A stretch of DNA of 64,000 nt from Salvator merianae. Its lineage: Eukaryota; Chordata; Lepidosauria; Squamata; Teiidae. A program made the translations under genes and the position numbers. The number at the start of each line of letters is the position of its first letter. Positions within the stretch are counted from its first letter, which is position 1. Positions 12,986-24,599 of this stretch are shown here, piece after piece. The stretch spans positions 44,374,522 through 44,438,521 of the forward strand of contig QVOM02000025.1 in assembly GCA_003586115.2 (NCBI GenBank). The letters are read 5' to 3'. The notes beneath the pieces are model-generated. The model was not told the DNA's origin and did no database searches. It saw nothing but the letters and a program-made list of their open reading frames with translations.

Positions 12986-13524
12986 GGACCTGTTCGCACT
13001 TAGCGAGTGGTACGTTTCAGGACGCATGTTAGAACGCAGGATCCGCATTTGCAAACCGCCCCAGCTGACCGGAAATCTACTGAAGCCCACCTGATGCTTA
13101 CCTGAATCCAACCAGCTGTGGTCAACTAATTTGTAGTCTCCAACCCGACCTACATGATCAGATGAGGATCAGGAAAGGTGCGTTCGCACCATTTCCCAGT
13201 TCAAAATGGCAGCGTGGCGTGGCCAGCGTGGCCACACAGGCACAGTCTGCTGGTTCGCACCCCGGTTCGGACCTTGGGGTCCGGAACCTGGTAGCCTTTT
13301 TGGACACAGGTTCAAATACAGATCCTCTAGGTTCAAACACAGACCCTCTGGGTTCAAACACAGCTACTGAACTAGTATGCTTCCATTCGCACTATGTCCA
13401 GCGCTGGTCAGCTTGCAGAGTGTTCCAGCGCTGACAGGTGCGAAGACCTCTCTCTGTACCCAAACCCTACTGGCCTGAACCATGCTAGATATACTGTTAT
13501 ACCATTGTAAGTGCAAACAGGGCC
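12986..13524. mobile_element. Non-autonomous TIR element with TTA target duplication, PIF/Harbinger-like
   Basis: The left end GGACCTGTTCGCACTTA pairs with the right end TAAGTGCAAACAGGGCC (15 of 17). It is flanked by TTA at 12983-12985 and 13525-13527. It carries three tandem 21-bp units at 13309-13371. Copies with the same ends lie at 16499-17048 and 61178-61438. Confidence 0.8.
13309..13371. repeat. Three tandem 21-bp units
   Basis: Three copies of a GGTTCAAAYACAG-type 21-mer lie inside the TIR element, with a few substitutions between units. Confidence 0.85.
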
Positions 13525-13527
13525 TTA

Positions 13528-14125
13528 GATTATTGTAATGCACTTTATGTGGGGCTGCTCTTGTACCCAGTCCAAAGCTGCAACGAGTGCAAAATGCAGC
13601 AGCCAGGCTGTTGAAAAAGACAACATATGCATATCACACCTATGCTCGGCATGCGCATAGCACACCTATGCTTAAGCACCTGCATTGGTTGCCAGTTAGC
13701 TACCGGGTCAGATTCAAAGTTTTATCTTTATTCAGAGGCCTTTAACCAGCTTACTTAGTAGACCACCTCTCTTAGTATAGACTAGTGGGATCATTATAAT
13801 CTTCAGCGGAGGTCCTACTGCAGATACCACAAATCGCTGAATATCATCCCACAGTAGGACTTTCTCTGTGGTGGTACCCAGCCTCTGGAACAGTCTCCCT
13901 TCTGATATTCATAGGGAACCTACACTTCTGGTTTTCAGCTGCAGTTGGAGAGTTGTCCTTTTACCCAGGCCTTTCCAAAGTAAATGTTTGATTCCCCCAT
14001 CTTCGATTTTAACTGTGTTTTTATATTCTATTATGATTTTAGTTGTTTTTATTCTCCATGTTATGTAAACCACTTCAAGATTACATTTTAATGGGAAGTG
14101 GCATGTAAATATTTTTTAAAAATAA
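13528..14125 (+). mobile_element. CR1/L2-type LINE ORF2 C-terminus and 3' UTR
   Basis: Across frames it reads LDYCNALY, then LQRVQNAAARLL-like and LHWLPVSYRVRFKV segments, then VPSLWNSLPSDI. This is the standard order at the end of ORF2 in this clade. The 3' tail matches 1560-1680. Frameshifts and stops are present. Confidence 0.8.
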
Positions 14126-14745
14126 ACACCAAAACACCAGAGATTAAATATTAGGGAGGGAACAGCAAAGAGCCATCTCCCCCAAATACTGTCTTGCTGT
14201 GGTTGTAACATGTTGCCAAATGTGTCCACACAATACAGGCCCCATTCACAAGACTCTCCCTGACTGCCATGGGTTGCCTTGCTGCTGGCAGTGCCTCTAG
14301 TCTCCAGGCATCTGTCCAGAGTCTTTTTAATGTGCACAACGGTAAGCTTCCTGCATCCTGGATTGTACTGGAAGTCCCTATACTGTGTGTAACTAGGAGC
14401 CTCTCTCAAAGTATTTTCTAAAATTAGTGGATATTGAAAAGACAGTTGGCCGAGCAGTGAAATTGTAACTGAGGTGCCTGGGCTGGGGTATCTTCCTCGC
14501 GGCCCAATGTAGCCATGGAAGGTGCATGCATGTCTCCATTTTGGGTGATATGAGCCACTAAGGTGTTGTGGCTGGGATGCCCACCATTCATAGAGTCTCT
14601 TGCAACTTCTCTCCAGCTGCTTGGGGACAGTGGTGGGCAGTCCAGAAGGTCTCTGATGCCATTGGAAATTGAGACAGACCACAAAGGAATCCCAAACTGT
14701 GAGTCTGAGTAGCACTAGCAGGTGCATTCTTGCTCTTGTCCACAT
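14116..14745 (-). pseudogene. Unrecognised 209-codon open frame, longest in the window
   Basis: This is the longest uninterrupted frame here. The protein has no signal peptide or motif that I recognise. It sits in a GC-richer island next to a dead LINE, and other frames are open over parts of the same stretch, which weakens the case for coding. It could be decayed transposon coding sequence (a QPMAVRESLVN segment in another frame is loosely reminiscent of a Harbinger transposase end) or chance. I assign no function. Confidence 0.2.
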
Positions 14746-16208
14746 TTCCTAGATTTGCATGGAAAAATGCCTGCCCAGTCCTTGTTTCACATTTTAGATA
14801 TATAGGCCTAGACTTGAGACATCATAGGTGTTCCATTGTAGAAGGTTTCAGAGGTTGACCTTCTTCTCTCCAGACATTTTGCCACCAGAAAGTGTAAGGA
14901 TGTTACCTATCTTGGTGGCAAAACATCTGCAGGGAAAAAGATCACGCTGGGAGAACTTTCAACAATGGAACATTTCAACTCTGAGTTGCAAATATTTTCC
15001 ATGATAACAACATTATAGGTGTACACCTCAAAAATGCCAAGTGCAAAGAAGCTGTCTCACAGATCTGAAGTCTGCCAGGCATTTAAGGGGCTCTTTTGCA
15101 TATCCTGAACTCTTAGACAAAGCACAGTCTTCATTTTAACATTTAACAGTGTTCCAAGATATGTATCAGAGAGGCTGTATGACAAAGTCAGTGAACTTTA
15201 CGATTTGAAAGTCATATCCAATGACATAATAAAATGTCAGTGTTTCACAGAGAAAGGTCATTTTGGAACATCATGAGGGGCTGGTTTGTAGATTGTGATT
15301 TTGTTTTTGTTTTTTTAAAACAGGTTTCTGACATATGATGTTTTGTACAAAAAAGATTGCTTGCTAAAAGAAGCAGTCAGTGGGACCTCATTGCCTCTTT
15401 CAGACTGCTTATAGCCACATTTGGAATTTTGAAAGAATTATAACCTGCTCTGGCCATTATGTCTGTTTTATACTTCCTTCTTGAGGCAAGCAGAAGGCGC
15501 ATGACAACTCCACTGTGTCCAAATTCCACAATTGGTTACTTATAGCAATGAGTGTTAATATAATATAAGCATACTCATGTTCTTGAAAAGCTTGATTTTT
15601 GCGGACAGGTTGGAACTCTTCTGCACCATCTTAGAAATTAGAAAATGCAAAGTGCAGTATCATCTATAGAATTATCTCATACCACTTAAGAAGCACTTCA
15701 AATGCAAAATTTGCATGCTGCAACTATCAAACTCCTTAAAGGTTTATTGTTTATTTAGCAAAGCAGCTTGAACTGTAAAGGATAATTTAGTTTCAAATGA
15801 TCTAGCAAAGAGGGCGGAAATGCAAAAACAAAACAAAACGAAAGGGCATTGTTTAAGCACTCATATGTCAATTCAATTTTATTATAATTGACTCTGGGGT
15901 GGGGGGAATGTAGATTCCTTTGTTCAAACATACAAGTTGGAAGACTAAAGAGCAGCACCATTATGAATGGGCTTTTTTAAACAAAATAAGTGATCACCAT
16001 ATATGTGTTCTGTTTCTCTCCCACACTTGCAAAAAAAAAAAAAAAAAAAAAGGAAACTGTGTGAATGCCACCTCATTAGAATCAACCCAGATAAATCCCT
16101 GCTTTCCCCAAAATTCCCCTGGTTATTTGTCTGATGATTTATTTGTTTCTGTATTGAAATAGACACCACTGTGTAAACAGATTGCAATTAATAAGGAAAT
16201 CATATGCT
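14746..16208. other. Intergenic, nothing recognised
   Basis: AT-rich with an A-homopolymer at about 16030-16051. No gene identified. Confidence 0.45.
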
Positions 16209-16430
16209 TCTATTTCAGTTACGTTGGCGTAGCTGTGGCTCAGAGCAAGCTGCCTGGAAAGCAGAAGGTTGCCTGTTCAGTTCCCAGATTTCCCTAGAAA
16301 TGGATAATGGCAAACCACTTCTGTATCTTTGCCAAGAAAACTGCATCACCGTGCCCATGGAAGTGCCCATGCAGTCAACCAAGAGTTGGCCACAATGCAG
16401 TGGTACCAAACAACATAATTTCAGTTACAC
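16209..16430 (+). mobile_element. tRNA-derived SINE
   Basis: A head with an A-box-like 'tagctgtggctcaga' and a B-box-like 'ctgttcagttccc' is followed by the shared body 'ggcaaaccacttctgtatc', 'tgccaagaaaactgcatc' and 'cagtcaaccaagagt'. It is a second copy of the SINE at 21172. Confidence 0.75.
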
Positions 16431-16498
16431 ATAATTAGGATTAGGTTTTACATACGTGTGTCTAACCCAGTAGTCTTCCAAGCATCATTGGATTCCTT

Positions 16499-17048
16499 GG
16501 GCCTGTTCACACTTTCCACGCTAGAATGGGCAGACACTATGGTGCCTGAAAACGTACCTGAGGCTGGTTAATGGCATTCGTGAGACGCTTTGTAGGCTGC
16601 TGCTGCAGCGACCGCCGTTTGCGCCTGCGATTGGACACCAAAACACCGGACGGGGTACAGCGCAGCCCCATCCGGCATTCCAGGCCTGATCGCAGCAGCA
16701 TGGGCACGAATAGGGCCTTGTGCAGGCCCATTTGGGCCCGCACAAAGGGGTAGGCCCCATTGCACATCATGCATTGCGTGATCACAGGATCACGCATGCG
16801 TGATGGGTGGGCTGATCGCCCAGACGATGGCCACCGCCATGGACAAGAAGGTAGGTGTGAACGAATCCTCACCTGAAGCTCACTTTGAGCTTCAGGTGAG
16901 GATTCGGACACCTTTTTACTTGTCCGGCAGTAGTAACGATTAGCAGTGGATGAGGTTCGCTGCCAGTCGTTACGGCTGTCTGCCTGTGCAAATGCACTTG
17001 TCTACCAAGCATCCTTGATGCTTGCCAGTAGCAAGTGCAAACAGGCCC
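16499..17048. mobile_element. Non-autonomous TIR element, GGGCCTGTTC family (copy 2)
   Basis: The left end GGGCCTGTTCACACTT pairs with the right end AAGTGCAAACAGGCCC (14 of 16). The flanks are CTT and TTT, so the target duplication is imperfect. It has a GC-rich interior and an inner inverted repeat around 16868-16905 ('cctcacctgaagctcac' near 'gagcttcaggtgagg'). Confidence 0.75.
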
Positions 17049-17879
17049 TTTGTTTCCAACAAGGACACAAATGATAATCTTGCCATGCTGGCCATGAATA
17101 TAGCAATTTCTTCCAAAAGATTCTGGGGAAAAGTGAGTTTAGAAGCAGCAAGTAAGGCAATTTCATGGAGAAATTCTAGAAACGGTTCTGGACATAAAAA
17201 TACAGCAAGAGTGTGCAGATATATCTATCTAGGATAGAACGTATGTTTGTATGTTGGAAATGTGTGTGGGGGGGTTCCATTATCATGATAGTGTAGTTTG
17301 GCCAGCAAATGGACTCCTCGTCACCTCCCCCCAGTACATCCACAGCGGCATGTGTCCCACTATGTAGCTGTGTGGTGCTGATCACAAAATTGATAGTGAA
17401 TTGTTATTTGCTGGGGCAAGAGGACTGCACCCCCAACAGGCACAGTGTTTTGAATTAAAACATTCTCATGATGGCATGGCAAGGAAATCAAACATGCCTG
17501 CCCACCAAAAGCACATGAGATCAGAAGCTGCATTTAACCTTGCCTTGCCTCAAAGTAGTCCAAATTTCACCAGTTTAGATGCTGTTCTGTTGTCACTTTT
17601 TTGTGCTAAAGTGAGGGTAAGGATCCCCAGACTGCTGGAGAAGGAAGAGCAACCAGGAACAAAGAATGCATTCTGGAACTGCATTGTCTACCCCAACCCA
17701 CTGTTATCTCCAGCTGGCCATGGTACCCTCCCTCCATAGAGTGCAGCCCACAGCAAACCATGTCACTGCCTGAAGTTTGCTGTAGCACTGTGGCGGTTTT
17801 GTGCAAAACTCTGTAAACCTAGAAGGAGCTCGGTTTTTTTATTTAATCAGCAGAATTAGAGAATCAGAATTAGTTAGAG

Positions 17880-18302
17880 GAAGCCTTTAATTTGTTCCTG
17901 GCAGTGCCGAATGGGAGAGAAAGGACCTCAGACTGGCAAAGTAAAATGGAGGGTAGCTTTCTTTTCTTCTGGCAGTGGTGGAAGGGGGGATAATGGAGGC
18001 AGAAGTAACTACTCTGCTTCCTGCCCACCCACAAAGTCTGTCGTTAGATGACAGAAAATGGAGAGACCTCCCTCTGCACACACATCCAAAAGTACAGTAC
18101 TTCCCAAATAGTCTTCCTCCACATTCTCACTTCGCAAAGTAAAGCGGACTAGCGATCTGGAACAGCTTGAGAACTCATTAAATCTAAATGCAAAGTAGTC
18201 CAGATTTTGCCGATTTAGTCCAGAAAAAGGCAACAGCATGTCAAGCCAGTGGGAACTGAAGATGGCCTATAAACTAATTAAATGCCATGTTAGAACATGC
18301 CC
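17880..18302. mobile_element. Partial copy of the GGCCGCGGTC TIR element (full copy at 56.1-57.3 kb)
   Basis: It shares long collinear segments with 56935-57290, including 'ctgcccac' + 'caaagtctgtc', 'cctccctctgcac', 'ctagcgatctggaac' and a right end 'taattaaatgcc'. The left part is missing or diverged. Confidence 0.7.
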
Positions 18303-19150
18303 TGTGCACCAGTGGTAGTGGTGGGTGCCTGCCAGAAGCAGGCCACTCCAGGACCATGGAAAGGCTGGGAGAAGGAGAGCGTGGGGGAAGGTACTGTCTG
18401 ATTCCTTCAGCAGCACTTTCCCCAGCTGTGTTAGTATGGACCATTCATAGAACAGCCTATTCTAGTGCAGCAATGGACCGGTAGCCTGCATTTATAGCCA
18501 TAAAGTGGCAACATGGCCATAAAAGGCCAGACAACATTGTTCCAATGACAGGTCACATGGCACGCCCCAGAGTGGCTGTTCCTGCAATGTCAGTTTTCCA
18601 GTATTTCCACTTGAGAACCTAGCCATAGTTCATTTAATACATTTTCTTTTGAAGTTAGTCAATATTGACACATCAGTAATGACAATCAAATGCTAGTCAA
18701 ACCTTTTCTGTATTTATTGACTTTGCATCTGTCACACTCAAGATGTCAAGAAAACAGTCCCAAGTGGGATTTGAAAGAAGTTATATTAACAGGGACAGCG
18801 AAAGCAATTCATTTGGTGTACTTACGTTGTTTTCAACTTTGTTATTTGGTATTTACTTTACACCTGTATAAAAGGTAAGTAAATGGAATCTGAAAGTACT
18901 GTATATTTTAATGGCAAATATTTTATTTAATCACCTGGCTGCCTTCCAAATCCATTTTTCCGTTTTCAGAAGCCAGACATACAGTTTATTTACTAAGCAA
19001 TTGTCTTTTTTATGACAGAAAAAGAGAACAGAATCATGCTAACTAAAAATGTAATTCTAATTCTTTAAATTAGCCATTACTCTACTCTGGTTATAGATGC
19101 ACTAATATATATGAAACTATTGACAGGTTGGAACAGTTTCAGAGGGTAAT
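18303..19150. other. Intergenic, nothing recognised
   Basis: No exon or repeat family identified. Confidence 0.4.
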
Positions 19151-19153
19151 AAA

Positions 19154-19370
19154 GGTTGTGTTCACACGTAACAACATCAACAACAAATCTCGAAAGCTCC
19201 TCAAAAAGCCTGTGGTTCTTCTGTTCTCATTCCATCTCTAATCTACTTTTTCTGACCTAGAATGTTCATGAGAGGGAGAGGGGCAGACTGGCATGTGAAC
19301 AATCACGCCTGCAAACCATCTCTGAACCAACTTAGAGGTGTTTTTTTAAAAACTGCATGTTAATACAGCA
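19154..19370. mobile_element. MITE, GGTTGTGTTCACA family
   Basis: The left end GGTTGTGTTCACACG and the internal markers 'aatgttcatgagaggga' and 'gcagactggcatgtgaacaa' match the other copies. The right end is degraded. Confidence 0.75.
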
Positions 19371-19648
19371 AAAGATGATAAAGGGACTTGAAAACATACC
19401 ATATGAAGACAAGTTTAGGGGACCAGGGATGTTCAGTCCAGAGAAGACTGAGAGGACCTATAATATCAATACTCAGATTCATAAAAGGATGCTAAGGGGA
19501 AAATGATCAGGAACTGTTCTCCAGAAACAGAAATAATAGAAACAGAAATAATGGGTACAAAAATTGTACCTTCCTAGCTTTTGGTTGAATACAAAGAGAA
19601 AAAAATCCTGTCAAGGAGATCTAGAACAGTCTACCTTTGAAGACTTGG

Positions 19649-20040
19649 GGCCTTTTCATCCTTTCTGACCATTACAACAGTCCCCGTGGTGCGGTGGCCA
19701 TCTGCATGGCAAGGGCTGAAACATCCCAGAACTGGCCTTCCAGCACTCACAGTGCAAATGCTGGCTACCTCACCTTGACAGCAGCCACAGAAACATCTAG
19801 CCACTGCCATGGCTACCAGGGATACAGTGCTTGGCTGCGCAGCTCCAGCTGCGCCGCAGGCTGCAGTGTTCACACCTGGAAGTGGGTGCAAATGCTGCAT
19901 ACCAGGAGCAATCCAGCTGCTCCCAGTATAACTGTGGACAAGACTTTTGTTGTCTGCAGCTAATAGCAATCAGGAGCATCTGCAGATGCTCCTGATCACT
20001 CAGACCTCTGCAAAATGTGGATACACTGTGCAAAAAGGTC
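19649..20040. mobile_element. TIR-like insertion inside the CR1 fragment
   Basis: It begins GGCCTTTT and ends AAAAGGTC, short opposing ends with no clean target duplication visible. It is GC-richer than the flanks and contains a 28-bp perfect palindrome. Confidence 0.5.
19969..19996. repeat. 28-bp perfect palindrome
   Basis: The half-site ATCAGGAGCATCTG (19969-19982) is followed directly by its reverse complement. Confidence 0.95.
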
Positions 20041-20639
20041 TTTGATTCACTTTCTCTGGCACTTTTCAAGAAGAGTCTGGACAGCAGCTTCTCAAGAATG
20101 ATTTAATTTGCTTTATTGAACATCGTTCAGGGTTGGACTAGTTGATTGTTGTGATTTCTTCCAACTTCACAGTTCTGTGTTTCTATAGTTTGGGAAAAAA
20201 CCAAAGCAAACTGTAGTCTTCTAGAGTGCAGCCAATATGTGATAGGACTAGTTGTCTTGCTTGCCAAAATTGGTGAGCGTCAGCTATTTGGGTGCATGAC
20301 AGCCTCCTTCCTCCCAGCATTAGGCTATGACACACCCACTGTGCAGGGATACATAACCTGGTGGACTGCAGAGTTATATCAGGCAACTTCCAGCTGGCCT
20401 GCTGTCAAACATGGTAGCATCAGTAGCAGGTAGAGCTGCCTGTAGGGGAGGCACATTGGTTAACTGAAAGTTGCTGTGGGAGAGAGGGCTGTAAGGGCTG
20501 CCTAGCTATAGGTTTTGGCATGAAGCTAAAGCATGTATGCGTGCATTAAGTAGCCAATATATGTAACCAGAAGTATTAGTATGATTGGTTCCCCCTTCCC
20601 CAAAGTCACAGATATGTAATATGGATGCAAATTGTCACA

Positions 20640-20742
20640 TTATTATCATCATGCAGACACCCAAGACGATGCTAGGGACTTAACCTTTGACCTGCTGCTT
20701 TCTAGGAAGTTACAATTGAGCTACAGCCACTCCTACAGATTA
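20640..20742 (-). mobile_element. tRNA-derived SINE head, minus strand
   Basis: Read on the minus strand, it starts 'ggagtggctgtagctcaat', an A-box-type tRNA promoter start. It is followed by a B-box-like segment. It is likely a SINE, not a functional tRNA, because the cloverleaf is not preserved. Confidence 0.5.
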
Positions 20743-21171
20743 GTAAGACATGCATAGGTTCTACTGCAAGCAGTGGAGTGTATCCATTAGAAAAATAATG
20801 GATGTGCCAAATCATGAGTACATAACCAACCACCTTTCATAATTCACTCACATGTTCTGGCGTCACTTAATTATTTCCTCTTGTAACATAAATGTAAAAT
20901 ACCTGGGGTCCCTCCTTTCTTCTAGGGAGCTCAAGGTAGCAATTGTTATCCCTCTTCCTTCTGTTATATCCTTGTAACAACCCCTCAATTTGTAACATAA
21001 AATGAAGCTGAGAGGTGATGACTGACACATGGTAATTCAAAGAGCTTCTAAAGCTGAGTGGTGATTTGAATCCAATAATCTAGCTACTTTGCCAAACTGG
21101 TTCTTACCTGTTTGTGCACCAGCTAGTACCTTCCTCCTTGCTATATTTAATGAAAGTTCCTAAGGCCAAGG

Positions 21172-21373
21172 GGGAGGGACTGTAGCTCAGTGATAAACCA
21201 AGCAGCCTGGAAAACGGAGGTTTGTTAGTTTGAACCCCAGTTTCTCTCCAGAAGTAGGCAATGGCAAACCACTTCTGTATCTCTGCCAAGAAAACTGCAT
21301 AGAGGCGCTCATAGAGGCACCTATCCAGTCAACCAGGAGTCAGACATGACTTGATGGTACTGAACAACAACAG
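21172..21373 (+). mobile_element. tRNA-derived SINE, best-preserved copy
   Basis: The head has 'ctgtagctcagtgataa' (A box) and 'gtttgaacccc' (B box). The body has 'ggcaatggcaaaccacttc', 'gccaagaaaactgcatag' and 'aaccaggagtcagacatga'. It ends in a CAACAA tail. The tail resembles RTE/BovB-type 3' ends, which suggests mobilisation by such a LINE (inference). Confidence 0.8.
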
Positions 21374-22364
21374 AGGCCAAGGCAGCCAGATTTAAGTGTT
21401 TGGGTGCCTCAATTCACATGCAGAAGGCAATGCTACAAAATACTTTCTGGTAGCAGGTGGCATTACATTAATCAACTACAGGATGTCTTTCTTTGTGAGC
21501 AATGCAGCAGGTTCTCCACAAACTGTTGCCCTCCAGATGTTTGCAACTACAACTCTCACCACCTCTACGCAATCAAACATGGCAATAAGATCTATTTCAG
21601 CTCAGTTTGATCGAGCAGGCATAAGAACAGGAGGTGGGCTCAGAGGTTTAGCACTGCCTGCTGAATTGACAAAATTTCGCACGCCGGTTTCTTTGACATC
21701 TGTCCACATTATTTCTGGTTTCAAGCAAAGCTATCAAACTCCTGATTCCAGAAGAACGGAATTGGCACTCACTTGCTGAAAATATGCTCACTCCTCTCAT
21801 TAAATATATGGTAGGCCTATTTATTGACATTCACCCCCTGTGATCCAAAAATTGTACCAGATGTGCTTGGTGGATATTCATCAGTCTGATAATCTGCTCT
21901 TGTGTGTTATATAGCAAAAGGTGAAGAGATAACATTATGTAGCTAAAGTATGTCCATTGTTTATATAGATACATACATAAGCAATCAGAGCTTATACATC
22001 TGGACAGCATAATGGAAGAACCACGACGCAATTTCTAATCACTCTAAAAAGCATAATCTGCATTGCAACAGAAATTTTCCTAGTTAAGTCTTCAACTGGA
22101 AGAATGTTAGGAACAGAGCCACTAGCATGTCCTATTGTGATAACCACTCAGCCACCCTCCTCCAAATAACCAGATGTGTCCAGTTTATTGATAGGATCAA
22201 CTGAGGAATACACTCATTGCAGAGTAGCAAGTACTACACCAGGAAGCAGTCCATATTCCAACACAAACTGTTCTCAGTAACACATAACACCATTCTCTGA
22301 ACTCCATTTCCCACACCACTTCCTAGACTTCCTTCTACCATCTAATAGACATGTTTTTATTAAC

Positions 22365-22795
22365 TGAGGATGGCTCCAGGCACACGCCGAATATCACATT
22401 AATGTGCGATACTCTAGAGAAAAGTCCCTCCAGAATTATTGCCCTTTGGCTAAACAGCGCAGGAACCCATGTTGTCCGTGCACATTTTAGTGACACATAC
22501 ATCCGGGTATTTTGCCAGCATGAAATACCCAGAAGGACGTGATCATGACTACCTTGCATGCATAGCCATCTGTTCAGCCCCTGCACATGCATGGTGGCCA
22601 GAGCGACGATGGTGTTCCAGCTACAAGGTAAGTATTAGTGCTATTTCAGGAAAACCCATCACCAGAAAGTAGGCTATTGTGCATTTTAGGAGGAGATGTA
22701 GCATAGCTATGGTGAGGTTGCCACAGATACATGTGGCAATCCCACCATAGTAGTGCCAGAATGGCACTATCTTCCACCCATCAGGATAGGGCCTG
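22365..22795 (-). mobile_element. MITE-like repeat (copy of the 2.5 and 37.9 kb family)
   Basis: It shares 'catccgggtattttgc', 'gaaataccc', 'catgtggcaatccca' and 'gcctgag' type segments with 37.9 kb. Its left part (22370-22445) is the reverse complement of 57950-58024. Confidence 0.5.
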
Positions 22796-24480
22796 AGTCA
22801 TCTGTGCCTCTGACCTTGATACCTACAAGCACCTGGCATTGAAGCATCCCAAATTCCAATTCCCATGGTGGGAGGAGCCATCCAAGGCATCATTTCCCAG
22901 TCAGCCCATGGAGAAAGTATAGGATGCAAATATGGCAGAACTGAAGCTACAGCACCCATCACCACACCTGTAGATATTAATGATGTGGAATGAACTTAGG
23001 TAAGGAGATGCTTGAATAGTTTCATAGGGTCTTTATAAGAACAATAATCCCTATTAAGAATAAGCTAGTTAGTTATCCTTGAATCCCATTAGAGTGTACA
23101 TCTATTCATTGACTGCAATGACATTCCCTGTTTTCTCCAAGAAGCATATGTCAACACTGAGAGAAAAATCATTAGACTCCACTCTCAAAAATCCCATGAT
23201 GACAGGTTAGGCTTAGAGAGTGACTCACTGGGGTATCAGCTGAATTCATAGGGCTGACCTATAATGGCAAAGTGGGCAGTGCCCCACCACACCCAGTAAC
23301 TCAGAACTTGAGCCCAATCTCTTTTTCTCTTTAATGCATGTTTCAGTTCAGGGCTGGTTAAAGTGTACTTAATTCTCTATGATCAATTTTAAAATAGTTT
23401 GCTCAGAATTATAGCCTACCATTAGTTCTACATATTCTTCCCCCAGTGCCACTACATTTGTTAGCTTCCCCCTCTCACACAAGGACCAGCTATTGCAGCT
23501 TAAATCTATAAAGCTGTAGATTTAATTTCTTTTAAAATAAGTGTTAAAACATAAAGAAACCATTTTGTGAACTTGTGTTTCCTGTGTTCTTAAACTTCTT
23601 ACCGTCCATACATTGTGGTCACTATATAGCAAACATCTAACCCATCATAAGCCAATGGAATTAAACATCCTTCAGGGTTAAGGAGCGGCCTACAGAAGTT
23701 TTGCTAACTCATCAGCATTACTTATTTATGTCACAGAGGATAACAATGTCACTCTGTTGATCATCTTGCTCCAGTTCTGACACTTCCTCAGGCATTGGTG
23801 GTGGGTCAGGATTAATTAGTTCACTGAGATATTGATGCTGAAATTCCTCAGGCTATCCCTGTTTCAAATTGCTGTGCTACAAAGTATGAAGTGCCAGCTA
23901 CTGAAATCAAAAGAGATGCCACTTCTATCTCACGAATCTCTTTTCCTTCTTGAACAATTTTGTGGATTAAAACTAATGAAAGATAAAGAAAATGCTGGAT
24001 CACAAACAGGTATAATTTGCTGCCTTTTTATAATGAATTTAAACGCTTGTCAATATTAGCATTCTCTGGTTACTTAAGTATCTGACATAATTAAGAAATG
24101 TGTCAGCTGCTCTTTTCTGTCTCTTGTAATTATGTTCCATCATGCATTCTCTTTCTGCCCTTTTTCAGTCCACTGGCATGATCTCCCTCACAAAGATGCA
24201 GCAATAGTGATGTCTACTGAGAAACGAGATTCCATTTATGTATGCAGGTAAGCAGGCTGACCAGATGAATCAGAAATCACATGTAGATGCCTTATAATAT
24301 TGCCTGATTCTTAAGACTGAGCACAAGAATTTCTCAGCTGTAGTAGCAGTCTTTTATTATGGTCACAGACCAAAATTAAAAATACATGCTTAATAACATG
24401 GCAGATTTAAAATCAATATAATAAAATTGTAAATCGTAAAATCTTCTGCGATACGTGCAGAAGTAGCAAAATAGTCTATA
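22796..24480. other. Intergenic, with two splice-flanked open segments
   Basis: Two candidate exons on the plus strand are discussed under findings (about 23850-24008 and 24169-24251). Nothing else recognised. Confidence 0.35.
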
Positions 24481-24496
24481 TACCGTATATTAAATA

Positions 24497-24521
24497 GATA
24501 GATACAGATACTGTATCTATC
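24497..24521. repeat. 11-bp perfect inverted repeat, 3-nt loop
   Basis: GATAGATACAG, a 3-nt ATA loop, then CTGTATCTATC. Confidence 0.9.
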
Positions 24522-24544
24522 TGCTAAAGCCAGTTAGAACTTTT

Positions 24545-24593
24545 CTTAGTTTGATTGCACTAGCACAAAACTTAGTTTGATTGCACTAGCACA
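24545..24593. repeat. Tandem duplication, period 26 bp
   Basis: The segment CTTAGTTTGATTGCACTAGC followed by ACA occurs twice, 26 bp apart, with no mismatch over 23 bp. Confidence 0.95.
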
Positions 24594-24599
24594 TTCAGT

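Larger units (their letters stand above)
19376..20190 (+). mobile_element. CR1-like LINE 3' end, split by a younger insertion
   Basis: Part one (19376-19648) resembles the CR1 ORF2/3' region ('agaagactgagaggacc'). Part two (20041-20190) has the typical end 'gttggactagttgatt' followed by 'cttccaactt'. The 19649-20040 block between them is unrelated and interrupts the element. Confidence 0.6.

Noticed and set aside
13309..13371. Possible CRISPR-like or coding repeat
   Set aside because: Only three 21-bp units without spacers, inside a transposon in a vertebrate genome.
19631..19969. Overlapping 100+ codon frames on both strands
   Set aside because: Both are within the GC-rich TIR-like insertion; opposite-strand frames of equal length with no motif suggest composition, not coding.
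21172..21245. Possible functional tRNA gene
   Set aside because: A- and B-box-like sequences are present, but the cloverleaf is not intact and the same body occurs in two more SINE copies.
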